Part shown: piece by piece, positions 1 through 10,870 of the stretch
How positions within the stretch are numbered: position 1 is the stretch's first letter
Layout of the letters: each line of letters starts with the position of its first letter
DNA from: Pseudomonas fulva
GTDB lineage: Bacteria; Pseudomonadota; Gammaproteobacteria; Pseudomonadales; Pseudomonadaceae
Reading direction: 5' to 3'
NCBI RefSeq assembly: GCF_023517795.1
Contig: NZ_CP082928.1
Coordinates: 2,790,001 to 2,854,000, forward strand
Length of the DNA: 64,000 nt
Made by a program: the position numbers and the translations under genes
The notes under the pieces: model-generated
What the model was told of the DNA's origin: nothing
Seen by the model: only the letters and a program-made list of their open reading frames with translations
The model's database searches: none

Positions 1-131
1 TCGGCGCTGCCTTGCTGCTCGAAGTGCTGTTTCTCGGCCTGGTTGGCGGCCGCCGTATGCCCTGGCCGCGCTGGTCGCTGTGGCGCACCGGCGCCTTCAA
101 GGTCGACTACAGCAAGAAGGCCGAGTGGTGA
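1..131 (+). CDS. 3' end of an unidentified protein (partial)
   Basis: The window opens inside a reading frame whose last 42 codons are visible (from position 3) and end in TGA at 129-131. The visible tail has a short hydrophobic stretch (ALLLEVLFLGLVGG) followed by a basic, Trp-rich end (RRMPWPRWSLW), which suggests a membrane segment and a cytoplasmic tail. I do not recognise the family. The stop overlaps a GTG start in a GTGA arrangement, so it was probably co-transcribed with the J-domain remnant that follows. Confidence 0.55.
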   Translation, partial: GAALLLEVLFLGLVGGRRMPWPRWSLWRTGAFKVDYSKKAEW

Positions 132-274
132 ACCCCTGGGAACTGCTGGGCCTGGACGCCGAGGCTGAACCGCGCACCATCAAGCGTCGTCACGCGCGGT
201 CGTTCAACCAGACTCATCCCCCACCAACGGATCCCGAATCCGGTCCCGACTCGACAGCGCCGGGAACAGCTTGA
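128..274 (+). pseudogene. Truncated J-domain (DnaJ-like) protein remnant
   Basis: From a GTG overlapping the upstream stop, the frame reads VNPWELLGLDAEAEPRTIKRR and then drifts into an unrelated Pro-rich tail. The opening matches the N-terminus of small J-domain co-chaperones common in Pseudomonas (WELLG, then an acidic stretch and a basic helix II). The HPD motif and everything after helix II are missing. The rest of the frame is antisense to the 3' end of the neighbouring MFS gene. The simplest reading is a deletion that fused the gene start to the end of the convergent gene. The product is unlikely to work as a J protein. Confidence 0.6.
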
Positions 275-1442
275 TCCACAGCAGGCTGATGCCGATTGCG
301 CCGAAGCCGCCGATCAGCACGGCCGGCACGGTGCCGAACCAGGCGGCGCTGACCCCGGCGCGGAAGTCGCCGAGCTGGTTGGAGGCGCCGATAAACAGGC
401 TGTTCACCGCGCCCACCCGGCCGCGCATGTCATCGGGCGTCTGCAGTTGCACGAAGGCGCCGCGGATCACCATGCTGACCATGTCGGCGGCGCCGAGCAG
501 CACCAGGGTCGCCAGGCTGAACCACAGCGAGGTGGACAGGCCGAAGCCGATGGTCGCCACGCCGAAGATCGCCACCGAGCCGAGAATCACCGGGCCGACC
601 CGCCGCTCGATGGGGTGGCGCGCCAGGTAGATGGACATCAGCAGGGCGCCCACCGCCGGCGCCGAGCGCAACAGGCCCAGGCCCCAGGGGCCGGTGAGCA
701 GAATGTCCTTGGCGAATACCGGCAGCAGGGCGGTGGCGCCGCCGAGCAGCACGGCGAACATGTCCATGGAAATGGCGCCGAACACTTCCGGGCGGCTGCG
801 GATGAAGCGGAAGCCGGCCAGCAGCGATTCCACGGAAATCTTCTGCTTCAGCGGTTTCTGTTGCGACGGCAGGCTGAGCATCATGCCCACTGCGATCAGG
901 TAGAGCACCAGCGCCGGGCCGTACACCCAGACCGGCGCCACGGCGTAGAGCACGCCGCCCAGGGCCGGGGAGACGATGGTCGCGGTCTGCATCGCTGAGC
1001 TGGAGGCGGCCACGGCGGCGGGGAACAGGCCCGGCGGCACGATATTGGGCAGCAGCGCCTGGGTAGTGGGCATTTCGAATGCCCGGGCGGTGCCCATCAT
1101 GAAGGCGATGACGAAGATCATCTCGCGGGTCAGGCTACCCGTGCTGCTGCCGAGCAACAGGGTGATGGCGACGATGGCCTGGCCACACTGGCACAGGGCG
1201 GCGACCTTGCGGCGGTCGAAGCGGTCGGCGACATGGCCGGTCAACAGGATGAAGAGGATCTTGGGCAGGAATTCGACCAGGCCGACCAGACCCAGGTCGA
1301 GCACGTTGCCGGTGAGGCTGTACATCTGCCAGCCAATGGCCACGGTGAGCATCTGGAAGCCGCTGGCGGTGAAGACCCGGGCCAGCCAGAAGCGGATGAA
1401 AGGCGTGTGGTGACGCAGTAGCAACTGACCATGGACGGACAT
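204..1442 (-). CDS. MFS transporter, EntS-like (MFS_3) exporter
   Basis: This is a 412-residue polytopic inner-membrane protein with about 12 hydrophobic segments. Between TM2 and TM3 it carries the major-facilitator signature (GHVADRFDRRKV). The N-terminus (RFWLARVFTASGFQM) and the spacing of helices resemble the EntS/MFS_3 group, which includes siderophore and drug exporters. It should be a proton-driven efflux carrier, but the substrate cannot be read from sequence. It stands alone on the minus strand, and its 3' end overlaps the antisense J-domain remnant. Confidence 0.85.
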   Translation of the reverse strand: MSVHGQLLLRHHTPFIRFWLARVFTASGFQMLTVAIGWQMYSLTGNVLDLGLVGLVEFLPKILFILLTGHVADRFDRRKVAALCQCGQAIVAITLLLGSSTGSLTREMIFVIAFMMGTARAFEMPTTQALLPNIVPPGLFPAAVAASSSAMQTATIVSPALGGVLYAVAPVWVYGPALVLYLIAVGMMLSLPSQQKPLKQKISVESLLAGFRFIRSRPEVFGAISMDMFAVLLGGATALLPVFAKDILLTGPWGLGLLRSAPAVGALLMSIYLARHPIERRVGPVILGSVAIFGVATIGFGLSTSLWFSLATLVLLGAADMVSMVIRGAFVQLQTPDDMRGRVGAVNSLFIGASNQLGDFRAGVSAAWFGTVPAVLIGGFGAIGISLLWIKLFPALSSRDRIRDPLVGDESG

Positions 1443-1623
1443 TGGAGTACTTGGGCGGCTGACGACGGCCGTTCAGCCTAGCACGTCCGCTGTAACACTT
1501 GGATGCAAGATGTCTGATGACTTCAGACAACAGCGCTGCATGTGCCGTGGTGCTCAGAATCTGTTCATGATCTTTCAGCCCGGTTCGTCGACTTTGGCGG
1601 TTAAGTGGCGCAAGCGGCCGATC

Positions 1624-1727
1624 GTAGGGTGGACGACGCTTCACCTACGCGGCCCGACCCGTCCACCGCTCTGCGATTGCAATGGTGGATGAAAAGAGCG
1701 TCAGCTACGCGCCCCGATCCACCCTAC
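1624..1727. repeat. GTAGGGTGGA-type interspersed repeat in a 350-bp gene gap
   Basis: The gap 1443-1792 has no convincing gene. It contains perfect 10-bp inverted arms, GTAGGGTGGA at 1624-1633 and TCCACCCTAC at 1718-1727. The left arm continues as GTAGGGTGGACGACGCTTCA, the same 20-mer found again at 38982. This looks like a dispersed Pseudomonas intergenic repeat able to fold as a long hairpin. Nothing else clear is seen in the gap. Confidence 0.7.
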
Positions 1728-1792
1728 GTAGCGAACGGCCGCTTCTACCTTGTAGTTGCCGCTTCAGGCGTATGAAGATTTTGAGCAGGCGC

Positions 1793-2086
1793 TTAGTGGA
1801 TCAGCCCGCTAAGCAGCCACAGGCCCAGCAATAGCCAGATCAGGCCACCGATCACCGAGCCGCGCATGAACGAGCGCACCGCGCTGTAGAGCAGGATCAG
1901 CCCCAGCAGCAATACGGCGATGCTGAGCAGCGAGGGGGTGACGCCCAGGGCGCCGGACAGGCCGTCGATAAAGCTGGCGACTGCGCCGGCGAGCATGCCG
2001 AACACGCCGCTCAGGGCATCGACGATAAAGCGGATGAACGAGCCGAACGCCTCGCCCAGGGATTCGAAAAAGCCTTCTACGCGCAT
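1793..2086 (-). CDS. Small hypothetical membrane protein
   Basis: The product has 97 residues if the ATG at 2086 is used. That start has an AGGA motif about eight bases upstream; a longer frame to 2119 has no such support. The N-terminal half is amphipathic (GFFESLGEAFGSFIRFIVDALSG), with a hydrophobic, glycine-rich middle. The C-terminal half contains two hydrophobic spans separated by a short basic turn (YSAVRSFMRGS). I do not recognise a named family. It is probably an inner-membrane protein. Confidence 0.6.
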   Translation of the reverse strand: MRVEGFFESLGEAFGSFIRFIVDALSGVFGMLAGAVASFIDGLSGALGVTPSLLSIAVLLLGLILLYSAVRSFMRGSVIGGLIWLLLGLWLLSGLIH

Positions 2087-2198
2087 GCAGGGATTCCTGG
2101 AAAAAGGACAGGGCGACAAGCGCCGGGGTGCCGACTATTGAGCCGCTGCCTCGTTGCGGAGTTCCCCGATTCTGCGCCTGGCATCAGGCTGTTGCCGA

Positions 2199-4328
<2,130 letters not shown>

Positions 4329-4398
4329 CGATCGGGGAGCTTATCCTGGCGGTCTGGCCACTAGCGCAGCCTGCTGGTTGGCCGCAGCGCTGGCGGGT

Positions 4399-6789
4399 TC
4401 AGGTGGACTTGCCGCTGGCGAAGGCGAGCTGCAGCTTCTCCGCCAGTTCGTCGCTGCGATAGGGCTTTTGCACGATGAAGGCCTCATCGGCGTCGAGCCC
4501 GCCCAGTTCCGCGTAGCCGGTGACGAATACCACCGGCAGTTGCGGGTAGCGGCGGCGTACCGCCTGGGCCAGTTCGGCGCCGTTCATGCCCGGCATGGCG
4601 AAGTCGGCGAGCAGCAGGTCGATGTCATCGTCGAGTTTGCTCAGGGCGTCCAGGCCGCTGTGGGCTTCGCGCACCTGATAGCCGAGGGCGTCCAGCGTCA
4701 GGGCGGTGACCTCGCGCACCCGAGGGTCATCGTCGACCAGCAGGATGGTGCGCTGGTCGCCCGGCTCGGCGATCGGCAGCGGCTGGCTGGATACCTGTTC
4801 CTCGGCCGGCACCACGTTGCGCAGGCCCGGCAGGTAGACCTTGACCGTGGTGCCGACGCCCATCTTGGTGAGAATGCGCGCGCCGCCACCGGACTGCTTG
4901 GCGAAGCCGAACACCTGGGCCAGGCCGAGGCCCGAGCCCTTGCCGATTTCCTTGGTGGTGAAGAACGGTTCGAAGGCCTTGGCCAGCACCGCCTCGCTCA
5001 TGCCGCTGCCGGAATCCTGCACCGACAGCACCACGTAGTCGCCGGGCTCCGGGTCTTCCGGGCGGCGCGGGGCTTCGCTGATCACCTCGTTGCTGGTGCT
5101 CAGGTGCAGGGTGCCGCCCACACCCATGGCATCGCGGGCGTTGATCGCCAGGTTGAGGATGATCAGTTCGATCTGCGTCGGGTCGACCCGGGCATGCCAC
5201 AGGTCGGGCTCGGTGGTGGTCTCGATCAATACGCTGCCGCCCAGGGTGCTCTTCAGCAGTTCGAGCATGCCCAGCACGGTTTCGCCGAGGTTGACCGCTT
5301 CCGGCACCAGGCGCTGGCGCCGCGAGAAGGCCAGCAGCTGACCGGTCAGCTTGGCGCCGCGCTCGCCGGCATCGGTGATGTTCTGCAGGCGGCCACGGGC
5401 CTTGTCCAGGTTGCCCTTTTCCAGGTCGCGGATCAGGAAGCTGGTGCTGGTCAGCACCACCGTCAGCAGGTTGTTGAAGTCATGGGCGACGCCTGCGGTG
5501 AGCTGGCCGACCGCTTCCAGGCGCTGCATCTGCTGCAGGGTCGCCTCGACGCGCTCGCGCTCGGCGATCTGCTCGCGCAGCTGCTGGTTGGTGGCGGCCA
5601 GTTCCTCGACCACGGCGCGCTCGTGGGTGATGTCGCGTACCGTGGTGTACAGCAGGTCGTCGTCGCGCACCACGATCCACGACAGCCAGTGGTACTCGCC
5701 GCCGGCATGGCGCATGCGGTTGACGAAGCGCACCGAGGCGTTGTCCGAGGTCACCCGCTCGATGTGCGCGCGGGTATCGTTCTGGTCGTCGGCATGCACC
5801 AGTTCCCACAGTGGGCCCTGGGTAAGCTGCTGGCGCGTCCAGCCGAGGGTCTGTTCCCAGGCGGGGTTGAGGGCGCTGGGGCGCATGTCGAAACGCAGCA
5901 CGGCAAGCAGGTCGCGGGACAGTTCCCAGTTGCGGTCGCGCTCACGGGTACGTTTCTCGACGCGCTCGCCGAGTACGTCGTTGAGGCGCAACAGGGCTTC
6001 GTTGGCCTGCTTCTGTTCGGTGATGTCGTGCAGCACGCCGAGAAAGCGGGTGCACTGGCCGTCGTCGAAGAACGCCTGGCCGCGGGCGGAAATCCAGCGC
6101 TTGCTGCCATTGCTCAGGGGCAGGCGGAATTCGGCCTGGAATTCGTTGCCGCTGTCGGTGGCCAGCGCCTCGTTGACCCGCTGGCGCAGTTGCGCGCGGT
6201 CATCGGGGTGGCAGCGGCCGAGAAACAGGGCCATGTCGACCTCGGTGTCCGGCTCCAGCTCATACAGGGCGCGGCAACGTTCGTCCCAGATCAGCGTATC
6301 GGTGGCCGGCATGTAATCCCACATGCCCATGCGCGCTGCGCCGATGGCCAGCCGGGCGCGGGCCTCGACGGCCTGCAGGGTGTCTTCCACGCGGCGCCGC
6401 TCTTCGCGCTCGTTGACCTCGGCCATGGCGCGGTCGATGGCCTTGGGCAGGAACGGCAGGTTCTGCTTGAGCACGTAGTCGACGGCGCCCAGGCGCATCA
6501 TTTCCACCGCGTGCTCTTCGCCGAACATGCCGGACAGGAAGATGAACGGCGTCTGCGGGGCCAGGCGGCGCGCCACTTCCAGCGCCTGGGCCCCTGACGA
6601 GCCGGGCAGCAGGTAGTCGGAGACGATCAGGTCGAAGCGCTCGTTCTTCAGTGCGCGTTCGGCGGCCTCGTGGTCGTAGACCAGGGTGCTGTCGACCGTC
6701 AGACCGTTGCGTTCCAGTGCGAGCAGGGCCAGTTCCGCATCATGCGGGCTGTCTTCGATGAACAGTAATTTGATGGGCACAAGCGGCAT
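4399..6789 (-). CDS. Hybrid histidine kinase: REC-PAS-PAS-HisKA-HATPase-REC
   Basis: The product has 796 residues from the ATG at 6789. A GTG at 6807 would add six residues, and neither start has a clear Shine-Dalgarno. An N-terminal receiver (LFIEDSPHDAEL, aspartate in LIVSDYLLPGSSG) is followed by two PAS modules. Next come HisKA (AGVAHDFNNLLTVVL), an ATPase domain (NLAINARDAMGVGG, DSGSGMSEAV, GKGSGLGLAQVFG) and a C-terminal receiver (LLLADFAMPGMNG). Receivers at both ends suit a relay intermediate that could take phosphate from the CheY-like protein's partner kinase. It lies between that regulator gene and the second hybrid kinase. Confidence 0.9.
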   Translation of the reverse strand: MPLVPIKLLFIEDSPHDAELALLALERNGLTVDSTLVYDHEAAERALKNERFDLIVSDYLLPGSSGAQALEVARRLAPQTPFIFLSGMFGEEHAVEMMRLGAVDYVLKQNLPFLPKAIDRAMAEVNEREERRRVEDTLQAVEARARLAIGAARMGMWDYMPATDTLIWDERCRALYELEPDTEVDMALFLGRCHPDDRAQLRQRVNEALATDSGNEFQAEFRLPLSNGSKRWISARGQAFFDDGQCTRFLGVLHDITEQKQANEALLRLNDVLGERVEKRTRERDRNWELSRDLLAVLRFDMRPSALNPAWEQTLGWTRQQLTQGPLWELVHADDQNDTRAHIERVTSDNASVRFVNRMRHAGGEYHWLSWIVVRDDDLLYTTVRDITHERAVVEELAATNQQLREQIAERERVEATLQQMQRLEAVGQLTAGVAHDFNNLLTVVLTSTSFLIRDLEKGNLDKARGRLQNITDAGERGAKLTGQLLAFSRRQRLVPEAVNLGETVLGMLELLKSTLGGSVLIETTTEPDLWHARVDPTQIELIILNLAINARDAMGVGGTLHLSTSNEVISEAPRRPEDPEPGDYVVLSVQDSGSGMSEAVLAKAFEPFFTTKEIGKGSGLGLAQVFGFAKQSGGGARILTKMGVGTTVKVYLPGLRNVVPAEEQVSSQPLPIAEPGDQRTILLVDDDPRVREVTALTLDALGYQVREAHSGLDALSKLDDDIDLLLADFAMPGMNGAELAQAVRRRYPQLPVVFVTGYAELGGLDADEAFIVQKPYRSDELAEKLQLAFASGKST

Positions 6790-6850
6790 GGAAAGGTCGT
6801 CGATCACGGTCTGTGGTTAGGCCTGGAAATCACGCAAGGATCGCGGGCGA

Positions 6851-7336
6851 TCAGTTTTCGTCGGCTGGCGTCTCGTCGTCCTTGGAGCGACGTTGCAGGC
6901 GCATGGAGCCTGGAGGCGGCTCGTTGAGCACTGCCCAGAACACACCGAGGTCGGAAATGGCCGAGACGAACGCCTTGAATTCGACCGGTTTGACCACGTA
7001 GGCGTTCACGTTCAATTCGTAGGCGCGTTGCAGGTCCGGACCCTCGCGCGACGAGGTGAGCATGACGATCGGCATGCTGCGCAGTTCCGGGGAGTCGCGC
7101 ACCACCTTGAGCACTTCCAGACCGTCGACCTTCGGCAGCTTGAGGTCGAGCATCATGATCGCCGGGTTGCCGGGCAGACGATCGGCATGGTCACCACGGC
7201 GGAACAGGTAGTCCAGCGCCTCGGCACCATCGCGCATGACGATCACGTCATTGGCCAGCTGGCTGCGCTCCAGCGCGATCAGGGTCAATTCCAGATCGTG
7301 TGGATTGTCTTCGACCAGCAGAATAGGTTTGAGCAT
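6851..7336 (-). CDS. CheY-like response regulator (phytochrome-associated, Rcp1 type)
   Basis: This 161-residue single receiver domain has the acidic pair in LLVEDNPHDLEL, the phospho-aspartate in IMMLDLKLPKVDG, threonine in IVMLTSSREG and lysine in YVVKPVEF. There is no output domain. Stand-alone receivers of this type (Rcp1/CheY-like) usually serve as phosphate acceptors for bacteriophytochromes. The gene lies 16 bp downstream of bphP. The start is supported by GAGGA six bases upstream. The C-terminal tail (QRRSKDDETPADEN) is charged and probably disordered. Confidence 0.9.
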   Translation of the reverse strand: MLKPILLVEDNPHDLELTLIALERSQLANDVIVMRDGAEALDYLFRRGDHADRLPGNPAIMMLDLKLPKVDGLEVLKVVRDSPELRSMPIVMLTSSREGPDLQRAYELNVNAYVVKPVEFKAFVSAISDLGVFWAVLNEPPPGSMRLQRRSKDDETPADEN

Positions 7337-7352
7337 TAAAGTCCTCGACCCG

Positions 7353-9611
7353 TCATGACATGGCGGGGTGGTGGCGTTTGGGTAACGCGAAATAGAAAGT
7401 GGCGCCCTGATTGATCTTGCCCTCGGCCCAGACCCGCCCGTCGTGACGCTCGATTATACGTCGTACGCTGGCCAGGCCGATGCCGGTGCCTTCGAATTCC
7501 TCCATACGGTGCAAGCGCTGGAATACGCCGAACAGCTTGTCCACGTACTCCATATTGAAGCCCACGCCATTGTCGCGCACAAAGACGACCACTTCTTCAT
7601 CGCTTTCCTGGGCGCCGACGACGATGATCGCCGGGTCACGCTCGCGGCTGTACTTGATGGCGTTGGCCAGCAGGTTGCGCAGCGCCAGATGCAGGAAGGC
7701 GGCGTCGGCGACCACCCGCGGCAGCGGCTGGATGTGCCATTCCAGGTGGCGACTCTGGTAGTCGGGTTTCATTTCCTCGCGGATCGATTCGACCAGCGCC
7801 TGCAGGTTGACGTCCGTGAAGCGCAGTGCCGAGCGGCCCATCTGCGAGAAGCTCAGCAGGTTGTCCACCAGGGTGCCGGCGAAGCGTGCCGATTCGGTGA
7901 TGTGCTCGAGAAAGCGTATCCCGCGCTCGGACAGCTTGGCGCCTTCGAAATCGCCCAGCAGCTCGGCATAGCCGGCAATATGCCGCAGCGGAGCGCGCAG
8001 GTCGTGGGATACGCTGTAGGAAAAGGCTTCCAGCTCCTTGTTGGTTTTCTTCAGGTCGTTGGCCAGCTGGGCCATTTCCTCGGCCTTGCGCAGCACGATA
8101 CCGAGCACCGCGTTGCGCAGCTCCAGGGCGCTTTCCGGCTCCTGCTCGTGCCAGGGCGTGGAGAAACCGCTGATTTCCTCCTGCCAGCGCGCGAAGCTGT
8201 TGCGGGGGTTGAGCGCGCCGCTGGCGCTGACCGCTTTCTCGGGCTTGCCGGCCCATTGCACGACGCGCTTCTGCTCCGGCTTGAACCAGATCAGGTAGTG
8301 CGAGTGCAGCTCGGAGATGGCCACCGCCAGCAGGCCGCCGACGTGCTTGGCCAGCTCGGGCAGCTGCGGGATGTCACGGCCGACGTTGTCGGTCTGGAAC
8401 AGGTCCTCGCTCTGGCGGGCACCCAGCCATTGCACCAGGGCATTGACCTGGTCGCGTGGTGGCGTCTGGCCGATCAGGTCGCAATGCGAGGCCGAGATGA
8501 TCGCCGCGCCGCTGGCCTGGGCGAAGTCGAGCAAGGTATCGGGCAGCGACAGCAAGCCTTCGCTGACGCTGTCGCGGTCGGCCATCGCCGAGAGCATCTG
8601 CACGATGTGGCGGCGCAACTGCAGCAGGTGCTGGGTGCGCGAGTGGGCGATCTTCGCCTCGATCTGCAGCGACAGCATGCGGCCCAGCAGCTCGCAGGCG
8701 GTGCGCGTCTGGAAACCGACCGAGCGGGCGCTGGCGTGGTGGCAGGAAATCAGCCCCCACAGCTGGCCTTCGACCACGATGGAGATCGACATCGAGGCGA
8801 TGGTCTGCATGTTGCGCATGTACTGCAGGTGCACCGGCGAAACGCTGCGCAGCGTCGCGAAGCTGAGGTCCAGGGGCTTGCCGGTCAGCGGGTTGCAGGC
8901 CGGGCGCAGCGGCGAGGGCTGGTAGTTGGCGTCTTCGATCACCCGGATCCGGTTGGCCACGTACAGCTGGCGGGCCTGGGGCGGGATGTCCGAGGCCGGG
9001 AAGCTCAGGCCCAGGTAGCTGGGATAGTCCTCGTCGAGGCACTCGGCGAGCACCAGGCCATTGCCTTCGGGATCGAAGCTGTAGATCTTCACGCGGCCGA
9101 AACCGGTGACGCGCTTGACCTCGGCCACCGACAGCCGGCACAGCTCGTCGATGTCCTCGGCGCCCTGCAGGTGGCCGATGAAGGTGCGCACCATCGGGTA
9201 CAGGGTGTTGTAGGCGGTGACCACGTTGCTGGTGGTCTCGAATTCGGCGATCAGCACCTGATCGAAGCGGTGGGCGACCATCGCGGTCATCTCGCCGCGA
9301 CGGCTGCCTTCGCGAAAGCGCACGTCACCGATGTGAAAGGGCGTGGTGTCGTCGTCGGACAGCTGCGCCAGGCGCTCGGCCAGCACGGCGCTGTCTTCGA
9401 GCAACTCGTCCAGGTGCCGCCCCAGCAGCCAGTCGGGCTCGAGGCCGAGCCAGTCGGCGACGTTCTCGCTGACCTGCAGTACCGTCAACGCCTGCTCGTC
9501 GAACACCATCAGGAAACCCTGGGGCTGGATGCTGCCCGGGATATGGATGGGTTCCTTGGCGCAGTTGGCGATCGCGGTACTCAAGGAGGTGCTGGTTTCA
9601 CTGGACGCCAA
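7353..9611 (-). CDS. bphP: Bacteriophytochrome sensor histidine kinase
   Basis: This is a red/far-red photoreceptor kinase of 752 residues. It has an N-terminal PAS domain with the biliverdin-binding cysteine in IANCAKEPIHIPGSIQP, a GAF domain with PASDIPPQARQLY, and a PHY domain with the PRNSF tongue motif. HisKA (SVSHDLRAPLRHIAGY) and an ATPase domain (NLLANAIKYSR, GIGLASVRRI) follow. I chose a TTG start at 9611 because AAGGAG lies six bases upstream. That puts the chromophore cysteine at residue 17, as in the family. Upstream GTG/ATG codons (to 9695) have no ribosome site. No bphO heme oxygenase is adjacent, so biliverdin must come from elsewhere. Confidence 0.92.
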   Translation of the reverse strand: MASSETSTSLSTAIANCAKEPIHIPGSIQPQGFLMVFDEQALTVLQVSENVADWLGLEPDWLLGRHLDELLEDSAVLAERLAQLSDDDTTPFHIGDVRFREGSRRGEMTAMVAHRFDQVLIAEFETTSNVVTAYNTLYPMVRTFIGHLQGAEDIDELCRLSVAEVKRVTGFGRVKIYSFDPEGNGLVLAECLDEDYPSYLGLSFPASDIPPQARQLYVANRIRVIEDANYQPSPLRPACNPLTGKPLDLSFATLRSVSPVHLQYMRNMQTIASMSISIVVEGQLWGLISCHHASARSVGFQTRTACELLGRMLSLQIEAKIAHSRTQHLLQLRRHIVQMLSAMADRDSVSEGLLSLPDTLLDFAQASGAAIISASHCDLIGQTPPRDQVNALVQWLGARQSEDLFQTDNVGRDIPQLPELAKHVGGLLAVAISELHSHYLIWFKPEQKRVVQWAGKPEKAVSASGALNPRNSFARWQEEISGFSTPWHEQEPESALELRNAVLGIVLRKAEEMAQLANDLKKTNKELEAFSYSVSHDLRAPLRHIAGYAELLGDFEGAKLSERGIRFLEHITESARFAGTLVDNLLSFSQMGRSALRFTDVNLQALVESIREEMKPDYQSRHLEWHIQPLPRVVADAAFLHLALRNLLANAIKYSRERDPAIIVVGAQESDEEVVVFVRDNGVGFNMEYVDKLFGVFQRLHRMEEFEGTGIGLASVRRIIERHDGRVWAEGKINQGATFYFALPKRHHPAMS

Positions 9612-9623
9612 GATGATCTCCTT
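9612..9623 (-). promoter_or_regulatory. Shine-Dalgarno deciding the bphP start
   Basis: On the minus strand the sequence reads AAGGAG (9618-9623), then ATCATC, then the TTG start at 9609-9611. The six-base spacing is ideal, and no upstream in-frame start codon has a comparable site. Confidence 0.75.
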
Positions 9624-9895
9624 CAGTTCCAGGCCGATCGGCATGCGGGGGCGCGGGCGAGCAGGGCTGGCCATCGTCGCCGGCGCGCTGCGCACTTTCT
9701 TGCGGCAGTCTGCACGCTCTTTCGAGCCGGGTAAACCATCATCCGCAGTAGCCGCCGGGCTGCAGCGCGCAGAATCCGGTTACAGGGCGCTGAGGAACTT
9801 TGCCCGCAGGCGCCTCTCTCAATGCGGTCCCGGGTGCCGCGCAATTGCAACATTGCTCAGGCACCCTGCCCGCACATCCCCCGTCGAGAGTCATC

Positions 9896-10831
9896 ATGCT
9901 ATCTGCCGCCAAACGGGCTTTTTCCCGCCTGCCTGTCCTGCGCCCATGGATGGGGCTGCTGTTCGCCGTGCTGCTCGCCGCCGTTTACCAGATGCGTGCG
10001 CTGCACCTGGATGATCGCTTTTATTACTGGCTGACCACGCCGGCTGTGTCGCAGTGGACGCCGGGCAGCCTGCTGGGCCGTGAATACAAGGTGCAGGTGG
10101 ATGCCAAGGCCGTCGGCAATGTGAAGAACAACCTCTCCGGCATCAGCTACGACGAGCAGCGTGACCAGCTGTGGGCAGTGCTCAACAACCCCGAAGAGCT
10201 GCTGGCCATGAGCAAGGACGGTGAGGTGCTGGCGCGCTACCCGCTGAGCGGTTTCAGCGATGTCGAGGGCGTCACCTACCTGGGCGGTGGCTTGCTGCTG
10301 CTGGCTGAGGAGCGTCAGCACGGCCTGGTGGTGGTGCCGGTGCCCGAGCGCGCCGGGGCGTTGTTCCGCGAGGACTATCGGGCCCTGACCCTGGGCATCC
10401 AGCGCGACGGCAACCAGGGCTTCGAGGGGGTGGGCTACGACCGCGCCCGCGACCGGCTGTTCGTCGCCAAGGAACACTCGCCGATGAAGCTTTACGAGAT
10501 TCGTGGCCTGAAGCGCAGCATGCAGGGTGATTTCGGTTTGGAGATCCTCGATCACGAGGACTGGATTCGCGATTCGGTGTTCGCTACCGACCTGTCATCG
10601 GTGCATTTCGACGAGCGCACCGGCCACCTGGCACTCCTCAGTGACGAGTCGAAGCGGATCATGGAACTCGATGGCGACAGCGGCAAGCTGATCGGATTCC
10701 GCACCCTCGATGGCGGTTTCGCCGGCCTTGGCAAAGCCGTTCCCCAGGGTGAAGGCATGACCTTCGACGACCAGGGCAACCTGTATATCGTCAGCGAGCC
10801 GAACCTGTTCTATCGCTTCGGTCGCGGCTGA
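9896..10831 (+). CDS. SdiA-regulated domain protein (YjiK-like)
   Basis: The product has 311 residues from the ATG at 9896. One N-terminal membrane anchor (WMGLLFAVLLAAVY) is followed by a periplasmic domain. Repeated beta motifs (NLSGISYDEQRDQLWAV, DVEGVTYLGGG, GFEGVGYDRARDRLFVAKE, GEGMTFDDQGNLYIVSE) look like a beta-propeller. This is the pattern of the SdiA-regulated (YjiK) family, whose biochemical role is not settled. It is transcribed away from bphP. Some weaker in-frame codons lie upstream, but the anchor begins correctly at this ATG. Confidence 0.8.
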   Translation: MLSAAKRAFSRLPVLRPWMGLLFAVLLAAVYQMRALHLDDRFYYWLTTPAVSQWTPGSLLGREYKVQVDAKAVGNVKNNLSGISYDEQRDQLWAVLNNPEELLAMSKDGEVLARYPLSGFSDVEGVTYLGGGLLLLAEERQHGLVVVPVPERAGALFREDYRALTLGIQRDGNQGFEGVGYDRARDRLFVAKEHSPMKLYEIRGLKRSMQGDFGLEILDHEDWIRDSVFATDLSSVHFDERTGHLALLSDESKRIMELDGDSGKLIGFRTLDGGFAGLGKAVPQGEGMTFDDQGNLYIVSEPNLFYRFGRG

Positions 10832-10870
10832 GGCTTCGGTCGGGCCCCGCCGCCAAAGGACGTCGCGCCG

